DNA from: Chrysemys picta bellii
Lineage: Eukaryota > Chordata > Testudines > Emydidae
DNA length: 64,000 nucleotides
Assembly: GCF_011386835.1 (NCBI RefSeq)
Contig: NC_088791.1
Coordinates: forward strand, 126,146,943 to 126,210,942
Reading direction: 5' to 3'
Below the pieces are notes generated by a model. That model was not told the origin of the DNA and searched no databases. It saw only the letters and a list, made by a program, of their open reading frames with translations. How positions within the stretch are numbered: position 1 is the first letter of the stretch; each line of letters starts with the position of its first letter. This document shows positions 22,736-34,907 of this stretch, one piece after another. The translations under genes were made by a program, and so were the position numbers.

Positions 22736-23080
22736 CTCCAAAGGTTCTAGCCTGTTCCCTGCTGCTGTGTGATCATTTATCACTATTGTCTCCCTCCATC
22801 CCAACATTTATTTCTCCCCCTCTTGTTTTTTTCTATAATGAAAGTATATCCTTGGATGTGCATTGTTGCTTTTACATACTGTTTATTAAATACCTTGTTC
22901 AATATCAGAAGGAATATAATTATAGAAGGCATTAAGTTATATGTTTTCTCATTTTGTGTCATGCTGATAGAGGAGAAGGGGCTAAACAATGTAATGTTAT
23001 TAAATGTGTTGATTATATGATGATGTAGGTTTATGTAAGTCTGTGTAAGTTTGTATCTTTATCCATAGTGCGTGTTGCAA

Positions 23081-23715
23081 CTAGGGTTGCCACTTGCCAG
23101 GTGTCCAGTTTTTGACCGGTACACCTGGTCGAAAAGGGACTCTGGCGGCTCTGGTCAGCACCGCTGACTGGGCCATTAAATGTCCGTTTGGCACTGGGCT
23201 GGCAGGCTCCCTACCTGGCTCCCTGTGGCTCCCTGGAAGTAGTGACGTGTCCCTTGGCTCCTAGGTGCAGGGGTGGTCAGGGGGCCCCACGTGCTGCTCC
23301 CACTCCAAGTGCCGGCTCCACAGCTCCCATTGGCCGGGAACCATGGCCAATGAGAGCTGCGGGGGTGGCACCTGCGGGCGAAGGTAGCACACAGAGCCAC
23401 CTGGCCACGCCTCCGCCTAGGAGCCGAGGGACATGTTGCTGTGTCCGGGGAACTGTCCAAGGTGAGCACCGCCTGAAGCCCGCACCCCAACCCCCTGCCC
23501 CAGCCCTGAGCCCCCTCCCACACCCGAACTCCCTCCTGGAGCCCGTGCCCCTACCCCAGCTCAGAACCCCCTCCGGCACTCGGAACCCCTCAGCCCCAGC
23601 CTGGAGCTCCCTTCTGTACCCCAAATCCCTCATCCCCCCCCCAGTCAGAGCCCTCATCCCCCGCACCCCAACCCCCTGCCCCAGGCCTGGATCCCCCTCC
23701 TGCACCCTGCAGTCT
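23081..23715 (+). mobile_element. DNA element with TAGGGTTGCCA end, 3' truncated
   Basis: The left end CTAGGGTTGCCACTTGCCAGGTGTCCAG resembles the terminal motif of the hAT element at 47615-48373. A GC-rich interior and a C-rich array (23478-23712) follow. I see no matching right end or target duplication, so the element seems truncated near 23715. Confidence 0.6.
23478..23712. repeat. C-rich minisatellite-like array
   Basis: Diverged units such as CCCCTGCCCCAGCCCTGAGC and CCCTCCTGGAGCCCGTGCCC recur every 30 bases or so. The open frames across it are composition artefacts. Confidence 0.7.
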
Positions 23716-26218
23716 GCAGGAGATATGTATACACGTGGAGATGGGAAAGTTATACCCTGGTGGGATATGTGGAGTAATGGATAGCATAGGGTAATGCAAG
23801 GAGTGGACAGGAAGCTTTTTTTTGTCCACATGGAAAACTATTAAACGCTAGTTTTATATCTAAAAATGTTAAGCATTTGAAGTTTAACGTAGCTAAAAGT
23901 CTGGCTTTTTCTATTGTTCTCTCATGATCCCCAGCTCCAGAAACCTCTCCAAAATATCTGTATTATATTATTCTGTAATTTCTCCACTGCCTCTCCCTGT
24001 GTTCCCCCTCTTCCAAAAAATCCTAACCACAAACAAATAACTAAAAGCCATCTCTCTTCGTAAAACAAACTTGGAATTTCTGGCCAAGCAATTTTGGAGA
24101 TAATGTAAGCTAAAGAATATTAGGATAATTTTCAAAATGTCAATAACAGGGAGAAATTTCACACACAATAACTTTAAAACAACACTGGGGCTTAGCTTCT
24201 GTGCAGAGGGCTGCACAAGACAAAATTACAGCTTTAGTACTGAGTTAGGAGAGCTAGAGGAACTTATGAGGCCCCCAGGCTGCATTTTGGCCACCTTGCA
24301 TTTAGCTGTAGTGGTAAAATTCAAGGGTGCCTTATAGTATAAATTCTCCCATCTTTAATAATAAATTATGATAGTTTTGGAAATTTCTTGGCAGGAAAAA
24401 GTTCAGTTTTGATATTTTTGCTTTAAATAGGGAAATCAAAGTATTTCAGACTAAAAAAAGGACTGTAGTTTTAGTGAATTTATCATAAGAATAGACAAAT
24501 GGAAATAGGGGAACTGTGGTGCAGTGGATAATGCAGTAAGCTGTAGTATGGCTTGGTGTTGAACACTGATTGATAACCAAACCGCGGGCTATGTGATCAT
24601 TGTATGTAGAATGCATTTGGGAACTGTGCTCCTTTGCTTGAAATTGCAGTTTCAGTTTGGTTTAGCTGGGGGGGCTTATGACATGCTGGCTGAACTGTAA
24701 CCATGTGTTGATGATAAATTGAAATGCAGGGCTATGTTACATATATATTCAGTTATTAAATAAAGCCATAATTTAATCTAGCCAGAGAAATCCCCACTGA
24801 ATAATTCTGCAATTTAAAAAACTGTGGTCGTGATGTACCCACTCTTTATCCAGTAGCTTGTCAGGTTAATTTAATTAAAGTCCCGTCTTTAAAAATATAC
24901 TTAAGTCAAAGATCCAAAGCGTTTAATCCCTTGAGACAGAAGCGCTGGTTAAGCATGAATTCAGCCCAACATAATTCTTCCTCATTATTGCCTGTTACAG
25001 TTTATTAATTTAATAGAAAGCAGATTCCTTATGATTGATCATTAATGTTTATTATGATTATAACATCTTTAGTCAATAAATATCTACACTGGTTCAGAAA
25101 GTGGTTTTGCAATGGGTGGTATTGCAGCCACTTTTTCTGTTTTGATTATTTTCTCCTAACAGTATAGCAAGATTGCACAGTTTTCTAACTGGTTACATAT
25201 TAGACGAATTTATTCATGTAGTTTTGTTGTGCCAGGTGAGTGAATGCATATGATGAGAAAATAGCTATATTGTTTCAGACAACAAAAGAGCATTTCTAAA
25301 ACTCCCTGCTCTAGTAATGGGTAGAAATAATCCTTTTGCTTCAATACTTACAGAACTAGGAATAGCTGATACATGGAGATATTTACAATAGGGAAACCAT
25401 TTTCATTTCACTCGGGCTTACGTAATATCTTCTCTCGGATAGTCTTGTTGCTTCTTACCAGTGAAAAAATAAAATAAAAAAAATACACAAGTATATCACT
25501 GGCCCTTTGCATTCAACTAAGTGTGGAGGAGAAGTCAGTAATGAGGAGTCTGGGTATATTCTATTGGTGACTTATTTTCTTCACAGTCATTCACCCGTCT
25601 GGGAACAGAGGTGGTTACTAGCAGCAATCAGGCTTTTCTTTAAGGAATCTCAGCAGGCAATATTCCCAGAGAGCAACCCTGCCTCAAGATTTACTCTAAT
25701 CAGATACCAAGGCAGAGAGCAAACTCTCCTGCTGCTAGCATAGCTCTTTACAGAGCCTTGAATAAATATCGAAGCAACACAGCATGTCTTCCCTAAACAT
25801 AACTAAGCAAAAGATATGGGAAGACTATATATAACAGCCCCCTCTCTTCCCCTGGCTCCCCCCACACAGTTGAATTTGGATCCAAAAGTTGCTTGGATCA
25901 CCTTCCCTCCCTCCCACCCACTGTTCTAAAACACACCCTAAATTTGCCCATTTCCTGTGTCTTTCATGCCTCTGCAATTTTACCCTACTTAGAACATAAC
26001 TGTTTTCTAAATACTTAGAAACTAAGACGCAGAAGCCCGGTTCTCCTATCACACGATCTGAGTAACACTCCCATGTGTGTGTGTGTGTGGGGGGGTAATA
26101 GGCCCCAGAACACCCTCTTTAAAAAAAATAAAATAAAAATAATTGCCAGGTTTTAGTAGATAAACCTCAAGACAGCCGTCAGCAGCAAATTAATCTCTCA
26201 TACCTACCATGAAACATA
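23716..26218. other. Intron-like stretch
   Basis: Mostly AT-rich. A segment at about 24506-24780 starts GAACTGTGGTGCAGTGGATAATGCAG, which is reminiscent of a MIR-like SINE head, but the remainder is too decayed to call. A short GT run lies at 26074-26088. Confidence 0.45.
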
Positions 26219-26226
26219 CTCTATAC

Positions 26227-26872
26227 CAGAGGTGGGCAAACTACGGCCCGTGGGCCACATCCGGACTGTGGGACCGTCCTGCCCGGCCCTGGAGCTCCCG
26301 GACGGGGAGGTTGTCCCCGGCCCCTTCCCTGCTGTCCCCCTTCCCCTGCAGCCTCAGCTCGCCGTGCCGCCAGCGCTCTGGGAAGTAGGTCTGTGAGTTC
26401 CTGCTGGGCAGCACGGCGTCATGGCTGGCTCCGGCTGGGCGGCACAGCTGCCAGTCCTGCTGCTCTGAGCGGCATGGTAAAGGGGTGAGGAATGGGCGGG
26501 GGGGGGAGGTTGATAAGGGGAGGGAGGTCCTGGGGGGCAGTCAGGGAACAGGGAGCATGGGGCGATTGGATGGGACGGAGGTTCGGGGGGGGGGGGTGTC
26601 CGGGGGAAGGGAAGGGTTGGATAGTTGTGGGAGTCCCAGGGGGCCTGTTAGGGGATGGGGGTGTGGACAGGGGTGGGGCAGTCAGGGGACAAGGAGCAAG
26701 GGAGATTAGATGGGCGGAGGGTTCTGGGGAGGAGTCAGGGGGCAGGAAGTGGGAAGGGGTGGATAGGGAGCAGGGGCCAGGCTGTTTGGGGAGGCACAGC
26801 CTTCCCTACCTGGCCCTCCATAGTTTCGGAACCCCAATGTGGCCTGCAGGCCAAAAAGTTTGCCCATTCCTG
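26227..26872. mobile_element. Non-autonomous hAT element with G-rich interior
   Basis: The ends CAGAGGTGGGCAAACT and AGTTTGCCCATTCCTG are inverted repeats. A perfect 8-bp duplication CTCTATAC flanks it (26219-26226 and 26873-26880). The interior at 26485-26780 is a G-rich imperfect array with units like GGGGGCAGTCAGGGGACA. A related, shorter copy is at 34908-35312. The long frames in it are artefacts of composition. Confidence 0.93.
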
Positions 26873-26880
26873 CTCTATAC

Positions 26881-27931
26881 CCATATCAACAATATTAATC
26901 ACCTAGAACAGCTGTAAGTACATAGCTCAAGACAACTAAATTTGAACTCTTGTTACTTGAAGGGAAAATATCCATTGAGAAGGATTTATTTTGGGCTAAT
27001 GCTGTGGACAAAAATCTGGCTCAAATCAATATTACTCTTTACATGCACAGTTTCCCAACAGGAATTTTGTAAAAAGTTTTATTAATGAAACAATGTGATA
27101 AACCTAGAATGCAAAAAAAAGGGATACCTTTTATTCCCGATGCTCTGTGTAATTGTAATTGATATATCATCCTTCCCAGTATAGTGGACTTCAGAATGAG
27201 TTCTGTTACTATCAAGTTCTCCTTATGTAAGAATAACTATTTAATATATTATCATATTACTCCAAATCTGGGAAAACTCTGTTTTGAAATACTGTACACT
27301 TTACCTTCAGGAAACATTCAGCCTTTAAAGTAAGTTAATACAGATGTTAGACATTAGACAATGACACTTCTACCTTCCAACCTCCAACCGAAAGCAGCAA
27401 TACTTACCTCAAGTGAGTGTGTTGAATGACTCTAAAAAGTAACCAGACAAAATTTTGTTGTCTGTTCTCCCATAAGTTCTTTTTGAGATGAGAAAAGTAA
27501 TCATGAGTTTTCACACAACCTTCCTAAGCTTTTTGATTTGTGTGTGTGTTGCAGATAGTTGACCCTTCAGTCCATTAGCCAAAACCACCAAGACCTTGAA
27601 CAGACAGGTCAAGTTCAGAAATTTCAGGGGGAGTTAATGTATATAAAGTGGATCTGCATTCCAAATAACTGTGCGTGACTTTGTTGATACTGTTTGCTGC
27701 TGAGAACTGGGACTCAAATAATAATATACAGAGATGTCTTTTTTTGTTTAATTTCTAAAATTCAGAATTATAGCTAAAACAGAATGATCATGTTTGACTT
27801 TTTTTAAATAAAATGCTTAATGCAGTACCTATATACTTTTTTAAAAAATGAAGTGCTGATAAAAGTTATCTAATTGATCGCATCGGAAACTGAAATCCTT
27901 TATTTATCCGCTGCACGAACAGTAGTAATAT
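26881..27931. other. Intron-like stretch
   Basis: No coding, RNA or transposon feature was recognised in this AT-rich DNA. Confidence 0.45.
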
Positions 27932-27939
27932 AAGATTAC

Positions 27940-28085
27940 CAGTGCTTAATTTGTGCCAGGATGAACCCTCTGACCTCTTGGCTTGGAAGTTCATAATCCC
28001 CGCACCTCTAAGCTTGCTACATCAGTTATGAATGTACAAAAATTACTTGAGACCCGGCACCCCTTTCATTACAAATTAAGCACTG
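27940..28085. mobile_element. hAT MITE of 146 bp (CAGTGCTTAATTTG family)
   Basis: The ends CAGTGCTTAATTTG and ACAAATTAAGCACTG are inverted repeats. The flanks AAGATTAC (27932-27939) and AAGCTTAC (28086-28093) form an 8-bp duplication with one mismatch. Confidence 0.88.
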
Positions 28086-28615
28086 AAGCTTACCCATACC
28101 ACCACACAAATATGTCTCAATTGTAGATGGGTTGGTATAAAGGTTGGCAATTTCCCCAGGAAAAACTGGTTTAGGATAGGGTGCCAGTAAATACCAGTTT
28201 AAACCAGAAATGGGGGTGGGGTGGGGAGTGGAATTATTATAAGAATAATTCTATGAAAATTACTGAAATATATATATAGCAATTTGATAATAGTTTTGCA
28301 GTAATATGATCTGTTTAATTTTAATTAAAGGAAATTAAATAAAAAAGAGTCTCAGCCAAGGCAGTAACATACAGCTTTAGGTTATCTCAGAGACTGAAAT
28401 GTCTGTATTTAGGAATTCCCCTTCCTTGTTTAGCAATGAAAATTACCTATTTGTTTAGCAAACAAAGAAGGGGAATTCCCAGATTCAGAAGTTTCAATTT
28501 CTGTTTGAAGTAAATTGCCAAATTGGCTGTCCAATCCAGTACTCTGTCTCTTGATCTGGGTGGCTGGAGTGCAACTTACTCAGTGAGTACAGTGACTCAA
28601 GTCAAATATTCCAAC

Positions 28616-28795
28616 CAGGGCCGGCTCCAGGCACCAGCCTCGCAAGCAGGTGCTTGGGGCGGCACATCCAGCTATTTGGCGGCAATTCGGCGGACAGTCC
28701 CTCGCTCCCACCGAATTGCCGCCGCAGATCGCGATTGCGGCTTTTTTTTTTTTTTTTGGCTGCTTGGGGCGGCCAAAACCCTGAAGCCAGCCCTG
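28616..28795. mobile_element. Non-autonomous hAT element (MITE), copy 2
   Basis: It has the same ends as the copy at 992-1218 (CAGGGCCGGCTCCAGG and a right end AAGCCAGCCCTG). A perfect 8-bp duplication ATTCCAAC flanks it (28608-28615 and 28796-28803). It is shorter than copy 1 in the middle. Confidence 0.93.
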
Positions 28796-28799
28796 ATTC

Positions 28800-29700
28800 C
28801 AACATGAGCAAAGATGGAAGACCACTTTGTTCAATTCATGAATTTGTCTCAAATTAGCCATGAAGATGGCAGAGTCTTTGAAGAAAAAGTGAGTGGGAAG
28901 GAAGACCAAATGAGGAAACCAGTGGAAAGAACAAAGAGACACCAGAACCACTGACTTTGGCTAAATCTATTTGCATTGTATTAGAATCAGACTCTGAGGC
29001 TGAAGATATTGATAACACTGCAATGCCATTGCCAAGTACATAAAAATAGCCAGATCCAAGTTGGCCAAAGACAATGAGGAGGAAATATCATGATTTTTTC
29101 AAGCAAAAATGGATTTGTTTGTAACAAAAACAACGCCAGAATTGAAACAAAAGATAAACTTGAAAATTGCGAATTTTTGTATGCCTGTAATATTCTGTTA
29201 TTGAACATCCAACTTTTCAAGCAATGATCAGCAGCCTAAGGTCAGTCTACAAAGCAGGTAGCAGGTGAACTGTTAGTCACATTTACTGATTGCTTTAGTG
29301 TGGAAGCATGCAAAGCGTTACATGGAAAAGCATCTTGTCAGCTGAACAAGAAGAAATTGCATGGCCATGGTCTCTCAGCAAAAATCCTGACTTTCTGCCA
29401 TATGTACTTGCATTTAGCAACTCAATATCCCTAATCAATGTTTTCAACAGCTGTCAAGGAAAAAGCTTCATCTGTTACATGCTGGAAAAATCTGAAGAAT
29501 GCAGATGTTCCATCTGATTTCACGGAACTGGTGGTGTAATTGCACAGTTTCCAGTAAGTTCATCAAGCATAGAACAAATCTTTCAAACTTTGGAAACATC
29601 CATTCAAAGCTGAGGAATCAGCTTGGTCTGTCCATTACATCTAAGTTGTTCTGCTGCCGAATCCTGTGTGACCAAATGGACCCAGACCGGTAGTCTACAA
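28800..29700 (+). pseudogene. hAT transposase relic, C-terminal part
   Basis: In shifting + strand frames I read VIEHPTFQAMISSLRSVYKA (family pattern: ...F..LI..LRP.Y..P.R), and near the end GNIHSKLRNQLGLSITSKLF followed by CCRIL. The latter fits the hAT dimerisation region, where active copies have a pattern like F...HSK.RN.L...KA.KLV. An acidic linker with 'LESDSEAEDID' lies at about 28980-29015. Stops and frameshifts are frequent, so no protein can be made. hAT transposases cut and paste elements that carry 8-bp duplications; several such elements occur in this window, but their ends differ from this element's ends, so this copy need not be their source. Confidence 0.65.
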
Positions 29701-30055
29701 CTCGGCATGCTTCTGATTGCTTAATGTTTCAAGCCTATCATTCTGCATTATTGTTGTTTTTCATGTAATTGAATGTTTTTGATTTTTGTTTATATGATAT
29801 TGAAAATGGAAATATGAGTTATAACATGTATAACTTCCTTGAGAAAATACTGAATTAAAATGTATACAGACATTCTGATGTTCGGTATTATGGTTACATT
29901 CATTAGTATTATGCCCACTGTAGTTTTACTTTCTATTTGTACAACCCTAAATTAATATAAGGCAGTAGATTCATAGGTTACCACAATTTGAATATGTAAC
30001 TAAAGCTAAATGTAATGTGGTTTGTGGTGCGCATTAATCAAACAGTTTTAAAATA

Positions 30056-30251
30056 CATTAGAACGCCGTTTGATCCAAGCCTCCATTATCCAGCTCTCCA
30101 TATTAACTGAATGGGGCAGCGGGGCCGACAGGCGGAGCCCCGTTGCTTGGGGCTGACAGTCAAAGCCCCACCCACGCTCTTGATTATCCAACATTTTGAT
30201 GATCTGATCTGGCCCCAGTCCAAATTGGATCGGATCAACGGGGTTCCATTG
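30056..30251. mobile_element. pogo/mariner-type MITE
   Basis: The ends CATTAGAACGCCGTTTGATCC and GGATCAACGGGGTTCCATTG are imperfect inverted repeats, with TA on both sides (30054-30055 and 30252-30253). The interior contains 'CCATTATCCAG' and 'GATTATCCAAC' in opposite order. TA duplication and CA-start fit pogo/Tigger-like elements. Confidence 0.75.
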
Positions 30252-30350
30252 TAGAAAATGCCTTAAACTGGTACTAACTACCGGTAGTTTTTTCCGTGGG
30301 TGGTTAAAAACATGGATTTTCCTGGTAAAAACCACCTCTGATAAATACCA

Positions 30351-31169
30351 TACCAACATTAAGAAGATATTTAAACTTATATTTATCCTCTCATCTGAAA
30401 TTACTTTTTTTTTTCACATTTGCGATGGTGATTTGGTGATGCTGACTTCTTTCCACTAGGATCTTGACTGAAGCTTCCAACCTATGTCACCTAGGCCACT
30501 AAAACAGCTGTCTGATAAACCGATTAGATTTCTGATCTCTGCTGACTCAGGCTGGATTCTGAGCAGTAAACTAGAGTTGAAAGGTCTGGTGAGATATCCA
30601 GTTCCATCAAACACTACGTGGTTTGAAAAAACAAACAGGAAACAAAACAAAATCTGATTGATTAAGTAGAAAAGGTGAAAATTATTTTTAGTGCATTTCA
30701 GGGGAGCTCTAATCTACTACTACTGACTATTGAGAGGACTTCACCCCTAAATGAAGGAGCCAAAAAGCCTATGGCATTGTACTAAGAAAAGTTGCCGTGA
30801 CCTGAGTGTAAAACCATTTTTGTATTAAAAGAATTGTGATCTCAGATAATCGGTTCATTTTGAAGCATAGCTGTTCTTTGTTCAGGAAGTGTTTCACTTT
30901 CTGTAGAAAGAAAACCAGTTTGTGAACTGAAAAGAGACATTTCAAGAGAGACTGTTTATCAGATAGCACATTTTCTTGCTGTCAAAGAGCTGTGGTTGAG
31001 TGTCTCTCTTCTCTCTTTTGTTTTGACCCCATATAACTCCAGATTTTTTTTTCAACGGATATGAAAGAAAGTGGTGCTCTCTGGTTATCCTGCTGAAATT
31101 AATTTTCCTAGCTGCTGGTATGTTTCCAAGGAAACTGGCCAGTAACATGGTAGGGGCGAAGGGTGCAGG
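30351..31169. other. Intron-like stretch
   Basis: No gene or repeat was recognised beyond short A/T runs. Confidence 0.45.
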
Positions 31170-31620
31170 GCCTAGTTGTAATTAGAAGCTGGTGAAACAT
31201 TTTTGGGTGACAGGCTATTTTTCAGTGGAAAAATTTTTTCTTCATAAGTGAAAATGTTAGTGAGAAACCATTTAGCTTTTGTTCAATATTTTTCATTTTT
31301 AAAGAATGCTAAGTGTGAATGTGCTCTTTCCCCAGTGGCTGGAGCCTACACCTGGGGAATTTTCCGGCTAGTGAAAAAGCATTTTGTTTTTTTTCTAAAT
31401 TTTAATGCTGTTTTGCAAAATATCAAAGTTCTGTAGTTCTGTCCATTTTTTTCAGTTGTTGAAAAGTTTTGACCAGCACTACAGCTGGCCAAAACCCACA
31501 TTTTTTATTATTTTTTGTTGAAAAATTTACATTCATTTTTTGTTCAAAAATTCATTTTTGATGAGAAATTCTGTCAAAAACTTGAAATTCAGGGAAAATT
31601 TGACCAGCTCTGATAACTTT
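31170..31620. repeat. AT-rich foldback repeats
   Basis: A clear foldback lies at 31481-31613: its left end ACAGCTGGCCAAAAC pairs with its right end TTTGACCAGCTCTG. The stretch before it (31185-31475) looks like a second copy with ends AAGCTGGTGAAAC and TTTTGACCAGCACT. The interiors are made of TGAAAAATT/AATTTTTCA motifs. Confidence 0.65.
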
Positions 31621-32207
31621 ATTTGGCCTTTCCATTTAGGCCCTGATCTCATCGAGACTTATACATTTGTTTACCTTTGCTATTGTGAATTGTCTCATTG
31701 AAATCATAGAACTATTCACAGTAGTGAAGTTAAATGAGCCTTTGCAGGCTCACTAATGTCTTTGTTGGTCACTGCTGTGTCTGTTGGCAAATGTGTATGT
31801 GTATGGTGGCAAATAGCATGCTAAGATTAAAATATTTTCACATTTAGAATACAACCTTGCTGTGATCCTGAGAGGTGACCTCAAGAGCTAAGTTGTACCA
31901 GTCCTGGTTCTGTGTCAGATATTCAAGAAACAGTCACTTTAAAAAACAAACACAGGCACACACAAAAAACCCAGAAAGAGAACTGAATTATATTTGTGCA
32001 CATGCCACAAATACTAGTATCCTTTCTGTAAGGTGAAGGTGAATTTTTATGTCACTAGTAAAACAGACATATGTTTTATGTGCCACAGTAGAGACCGCAT
32101 GCTGTGGGTCCTTGATTTGCCACTCTCTCTGAGCTGTGTGGAGACTGGTGGGCACAAAGAGTGGCTTGCAGCTCACTGATCTTTGGTTGCCCAGCCCTGG
32201 AAGAACT
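31621..32207. other. Intron-like stretch
   Basis: Nothing recognised. Confidence 0.4.
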
Positions 32208-32386
32208 TAGAGCAGTTTGAGCATTGGCCTGTTAAACCCAGCGTTGTGAGTTCAATCCTTGAGGGGGCCATTTAGGAATCTGGGGCAAAATCAGTATTTG
32301 GTCCTGCTAGTGAAGGCAGGGGGCTGGACTCAATGACCTTTCAAGGTCCCTTCCAGTTCTAGGAGATAGGATATCTCCATTAATTT
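32208..32386 (+). mobile_element. Cry-type tRNA-derived SINE, damaged head
   Basis: From TTTGAGCATTGGCCTG onward it matches the intact copy at 32434. The B-box region GTTGTGAGTTCAATCC is kept, while the A-box region is replaced by unrelated sequence. The tail 'TTCCAGTTCTAGGAGATAGGATATCTCCA' is typical. Confidence 0.88.
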
Positions 32387-32433
32387 ATTTATAATGGGGC
32401 TACTTTAATTTCTGTCACTGGCATAGAACGTTA

Positions 32434-32630
32434 GGGGGGAGGGATAGCTCAGTGGTTTGAGCATTGGCCAGCTAAACCCAGGGTTGTGAGCTCAATCCTT
32501 GAGGGGGGCCATTTAGAGATCTGGGGCAAAATCAGTACTTGGTCGTGCTTGTGAAGGCAGGGGGCTGGACTCAATGACCTTTCAAGGTCCCTTCCAGTTC
32601 TAGGAGATAGGATATCTCCATTTAAAAAAA
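32434..32630 (+). mobile_element. Cry-type tRNA-derived SINE, near full length
   Basis: It starts GGGGGGAGGGATAGCTCAGTGGTTTGAG, with the Pol III A box in GATAGCTCAGTGG and the B box in GGTTGTGAGCTCAATCC. Its 3' half shares sequence with CR1 3' ends ('GGGGGCTGGACTCAATGACC'), which is how CR1 machinery is thought to mobilise it. It ends in an A-run. It is an element and not a working tRNA gene. Confidence 0.93.
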
Positions 32631-34577
32631 AATTATACCTACTGGAGGAGGATTGGGCATGGTGGCACTCCATTCCACTATGCCCCTTGCACGCTTCCTC
32701 TCTTAAACCCAGAGGTTGAGGATATGGCTGGAGCAGGAGGCACCAGAGCATCATCACCAACTTTCTATGGTAGGAGAGTTCCCCTATGCAAGGGAAATTC
32801 TCTATCACATATCTCTTGCCACAAAGTAGTTTTAGAGGACTGGCGAATCTGGTCCTGTGTATTGCTGTTTGGTAGGTTACTTATGTGAATACCCAAAAGT
32901 TAAACAGCAGCCCAGCATAAAGAAAAAAGGGAGGATCAGGAGAAAAAATAGAAAGGGAGATGAAAAAAAAAGAAGAAAGTGGCTAGTGAAGGAGATACGG
33001 ATGTCTGTGAAGAGAGGTGATGTAAGCCTGTATTAGAGAATATGAAATGAACCAACGCAACTTGAATATTGACTATCAAATACTTTCAGCAAACTGCTCA
33101 TGAGAAATCTTTGGGCTAAGTATGCTTAGTACATCCTAAATGGTAAATAAATTGAGAAAAAAATAAGCTCCTTGAAGATAGTCCATGAAAAGGAAGAGAA
33201 GTTAAATTTGTTGTTAAATAAATTATTCACAACAGTTCATTCACTTAGTGAGTGTGTGTATGTGAGAGAGAGAGAGAAATTTGTTTGGGATTCCTCAATA
33301 TAAATGCAAAGTTGTTGTAATTTTTGATTACCAATAATAAAATAATCCTCGGAAACCTCTCTAGTTCACTTTTGCACCTTATGTCATATAAACAAATATT
33401 GAGCCTATATATTATTTCCATCTGAATTATCGGTAGAGGTCAGGAATGTTCTGGAAAAATTTGAGCAAAAGCATTCTATTTAAATTTGAAAAAGAAACAT
33501 ATCTGACAGCTGAAGGAACAAAAAAGAGGAGGCATCAAAGAGGCATGTATATTGACAAACATTGTGAGGGATCCCTTGTCTTTGTTTGAAATATCCATAG
33601 ATGCTAGTTCATTATCAGACTACTTACTGTATGTGTGGCGGCTTTCTTTTTTTTTTTTTTAATCAAGTAACAATCCTTTAGGGCTGTCAGTAAGTAATAA
33701 GATTGCATGTGAAGGAATACAGATTGTGGTATAGTGTAAAATGATTCCAAACTTCTATCATAACAAATTTGAGGTGGAGCGAGTCTGGCAGTTTATCAGA
33801 AATGGTGATATTTGGCATAGAATGCTATTAAGCAGATTATGTTATCTCTTAGAAACTGAGAATGCTGCGGTCAAGAGGAAATCAATTTCCTAGGGTGCTA
33901 CAATAAATTTGTCTTGTAACTAGAAACTTTCTAATTGCAGCCCCTGAGGGAACAATAAGCCCAAAATCAGGCAGATAGTTGCTTCACCGTCCGCCTTTTT
34001 CTTCATCTAAATTGTTTTTGGCATCCTAATAACTTTGCACATTAAATGTGTGGAAAACACTGAATACTAGAGTTGTTGATATCACATGTACAGTAATGTT
34101 ACTTGGTAAAAATCAGACCTTACTGAGCAGTTTTGTGGGGATGTTTAAATCTTTTTGTTCAGATTACTTTATTAAAGCTGGGAGTGGCCCAATTAGTACT
34201 AAAGAGGAGGAGTTGTTTCCATCCTGCAGGGTCTGAAAGAAGCTATATAAAAGAGAAGGTTTTTCCAACTTGAGTCTTAAGGAGGTAACTATCGTATGGA
34301 ATATTAGTTTTCTTTCCTTCTATTCAGGTTTTCATTTCTCCCCCTAAGAATACTATAGCATGCACTGTAGCAGTGTTCAGAGACTCTGTAAGTAGATTCA
34401 TCTTTAACCCTGTTGTTCATGAGTACTTTAGCTGGAGGGAAAAAAATCCCCAGTTTGGAACTGGATTTTTTGTTTGTTTGTTTTTAAGAATATTATTATT
34501 TCTGGTTCTAGTAGTGGTGTTTAAAATTAAGAACAAAAGTTTTAAATACTCTTACATTCTTGTAACTTAAATTCTTT
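32631..34577. other. Intron-like stretch
   Basis: No coding exon, RNA or element was recognised. A short GA/GT-rich run is at 33247-33280. Confidence 0.45.
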
Positions 34578-34652
34578 TTGGCCCTGATCCTGCAGCTTCT
34601 CTGCACTGGTAGTTCCCTGTATCCATGCAGAGAATTTCAAGATGAGGGCCTT
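34578..34652. repeat. Short palindromic repeat
   Basis: It begins TTGGCCCTGATCCTGCAG and ends ATGCAGAGAATTTCAAGATGAGGGCC. The outer parts pair weakly. Confidence 0.45.
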
Positions 34653-34907
34653 AGTTTATTATGTTCTGTAATATGGACTTTGATTTTCAGGTTGAGCTGG
34701 GATGGAAGGGTCCAGGGGTATGCCTGGCAGTGAGATATTGCTTCCCCCTCTTCAGACCGGCTATCTGAGAGGGCAGTTGGGCTGTGATTTGCAGAACTTG
34801 TTTTAGATGAGGGGACTCAGAAAATGAGCAGAGCTGCTAATGGCCACTCAGTTGCTTTACTTGTCCTTAAGATTAGCTGTTGAGTTGGACATTCTGACAG
34901 CTCAGAG

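Larger units (their letters stand above)
21346..23080. other. Intron-like stretch with foldback repeats
   Basis: No coding exon was recognised. The stretch holds an AT-rich foldback at 21940-22155 and a short palindromic repeat at 22655-22735. Confidence 0.45.
28137..30350 (+). mobile_element. Decayed autonomous hAT transposon (candidate)
   Basis: The left end near AAAGGTTGGCAATTTCCCCAGG and the right end near CCTGGTAAAAACCACCTCTG are imperfect inverted repeats; inner parts such as TACCAGTTTAAACC and TTAAACTGGTACTAAC also pair. Between them lies a transposase-like relic (28800-29700). Two MITEs are inserted inside (28616-28795 and 30056-30251). A clean target duplication was not found. The borders are therefore approximate. 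Confidence 0.55.

Noticed and set aside
26492..26917. 141-codon open frame (+)
   Set aside because: It covers the G-rich interior of a hAT element and runs past its end; glycine-rich composition artefact.
32434..32510. Possible tRNA gene
   Set aside because: The A and B boxes belong to a Cry SINE with a CR1-like tail; the cloverleaf is not kept and related copies lie nearby and in the retroviral pol.
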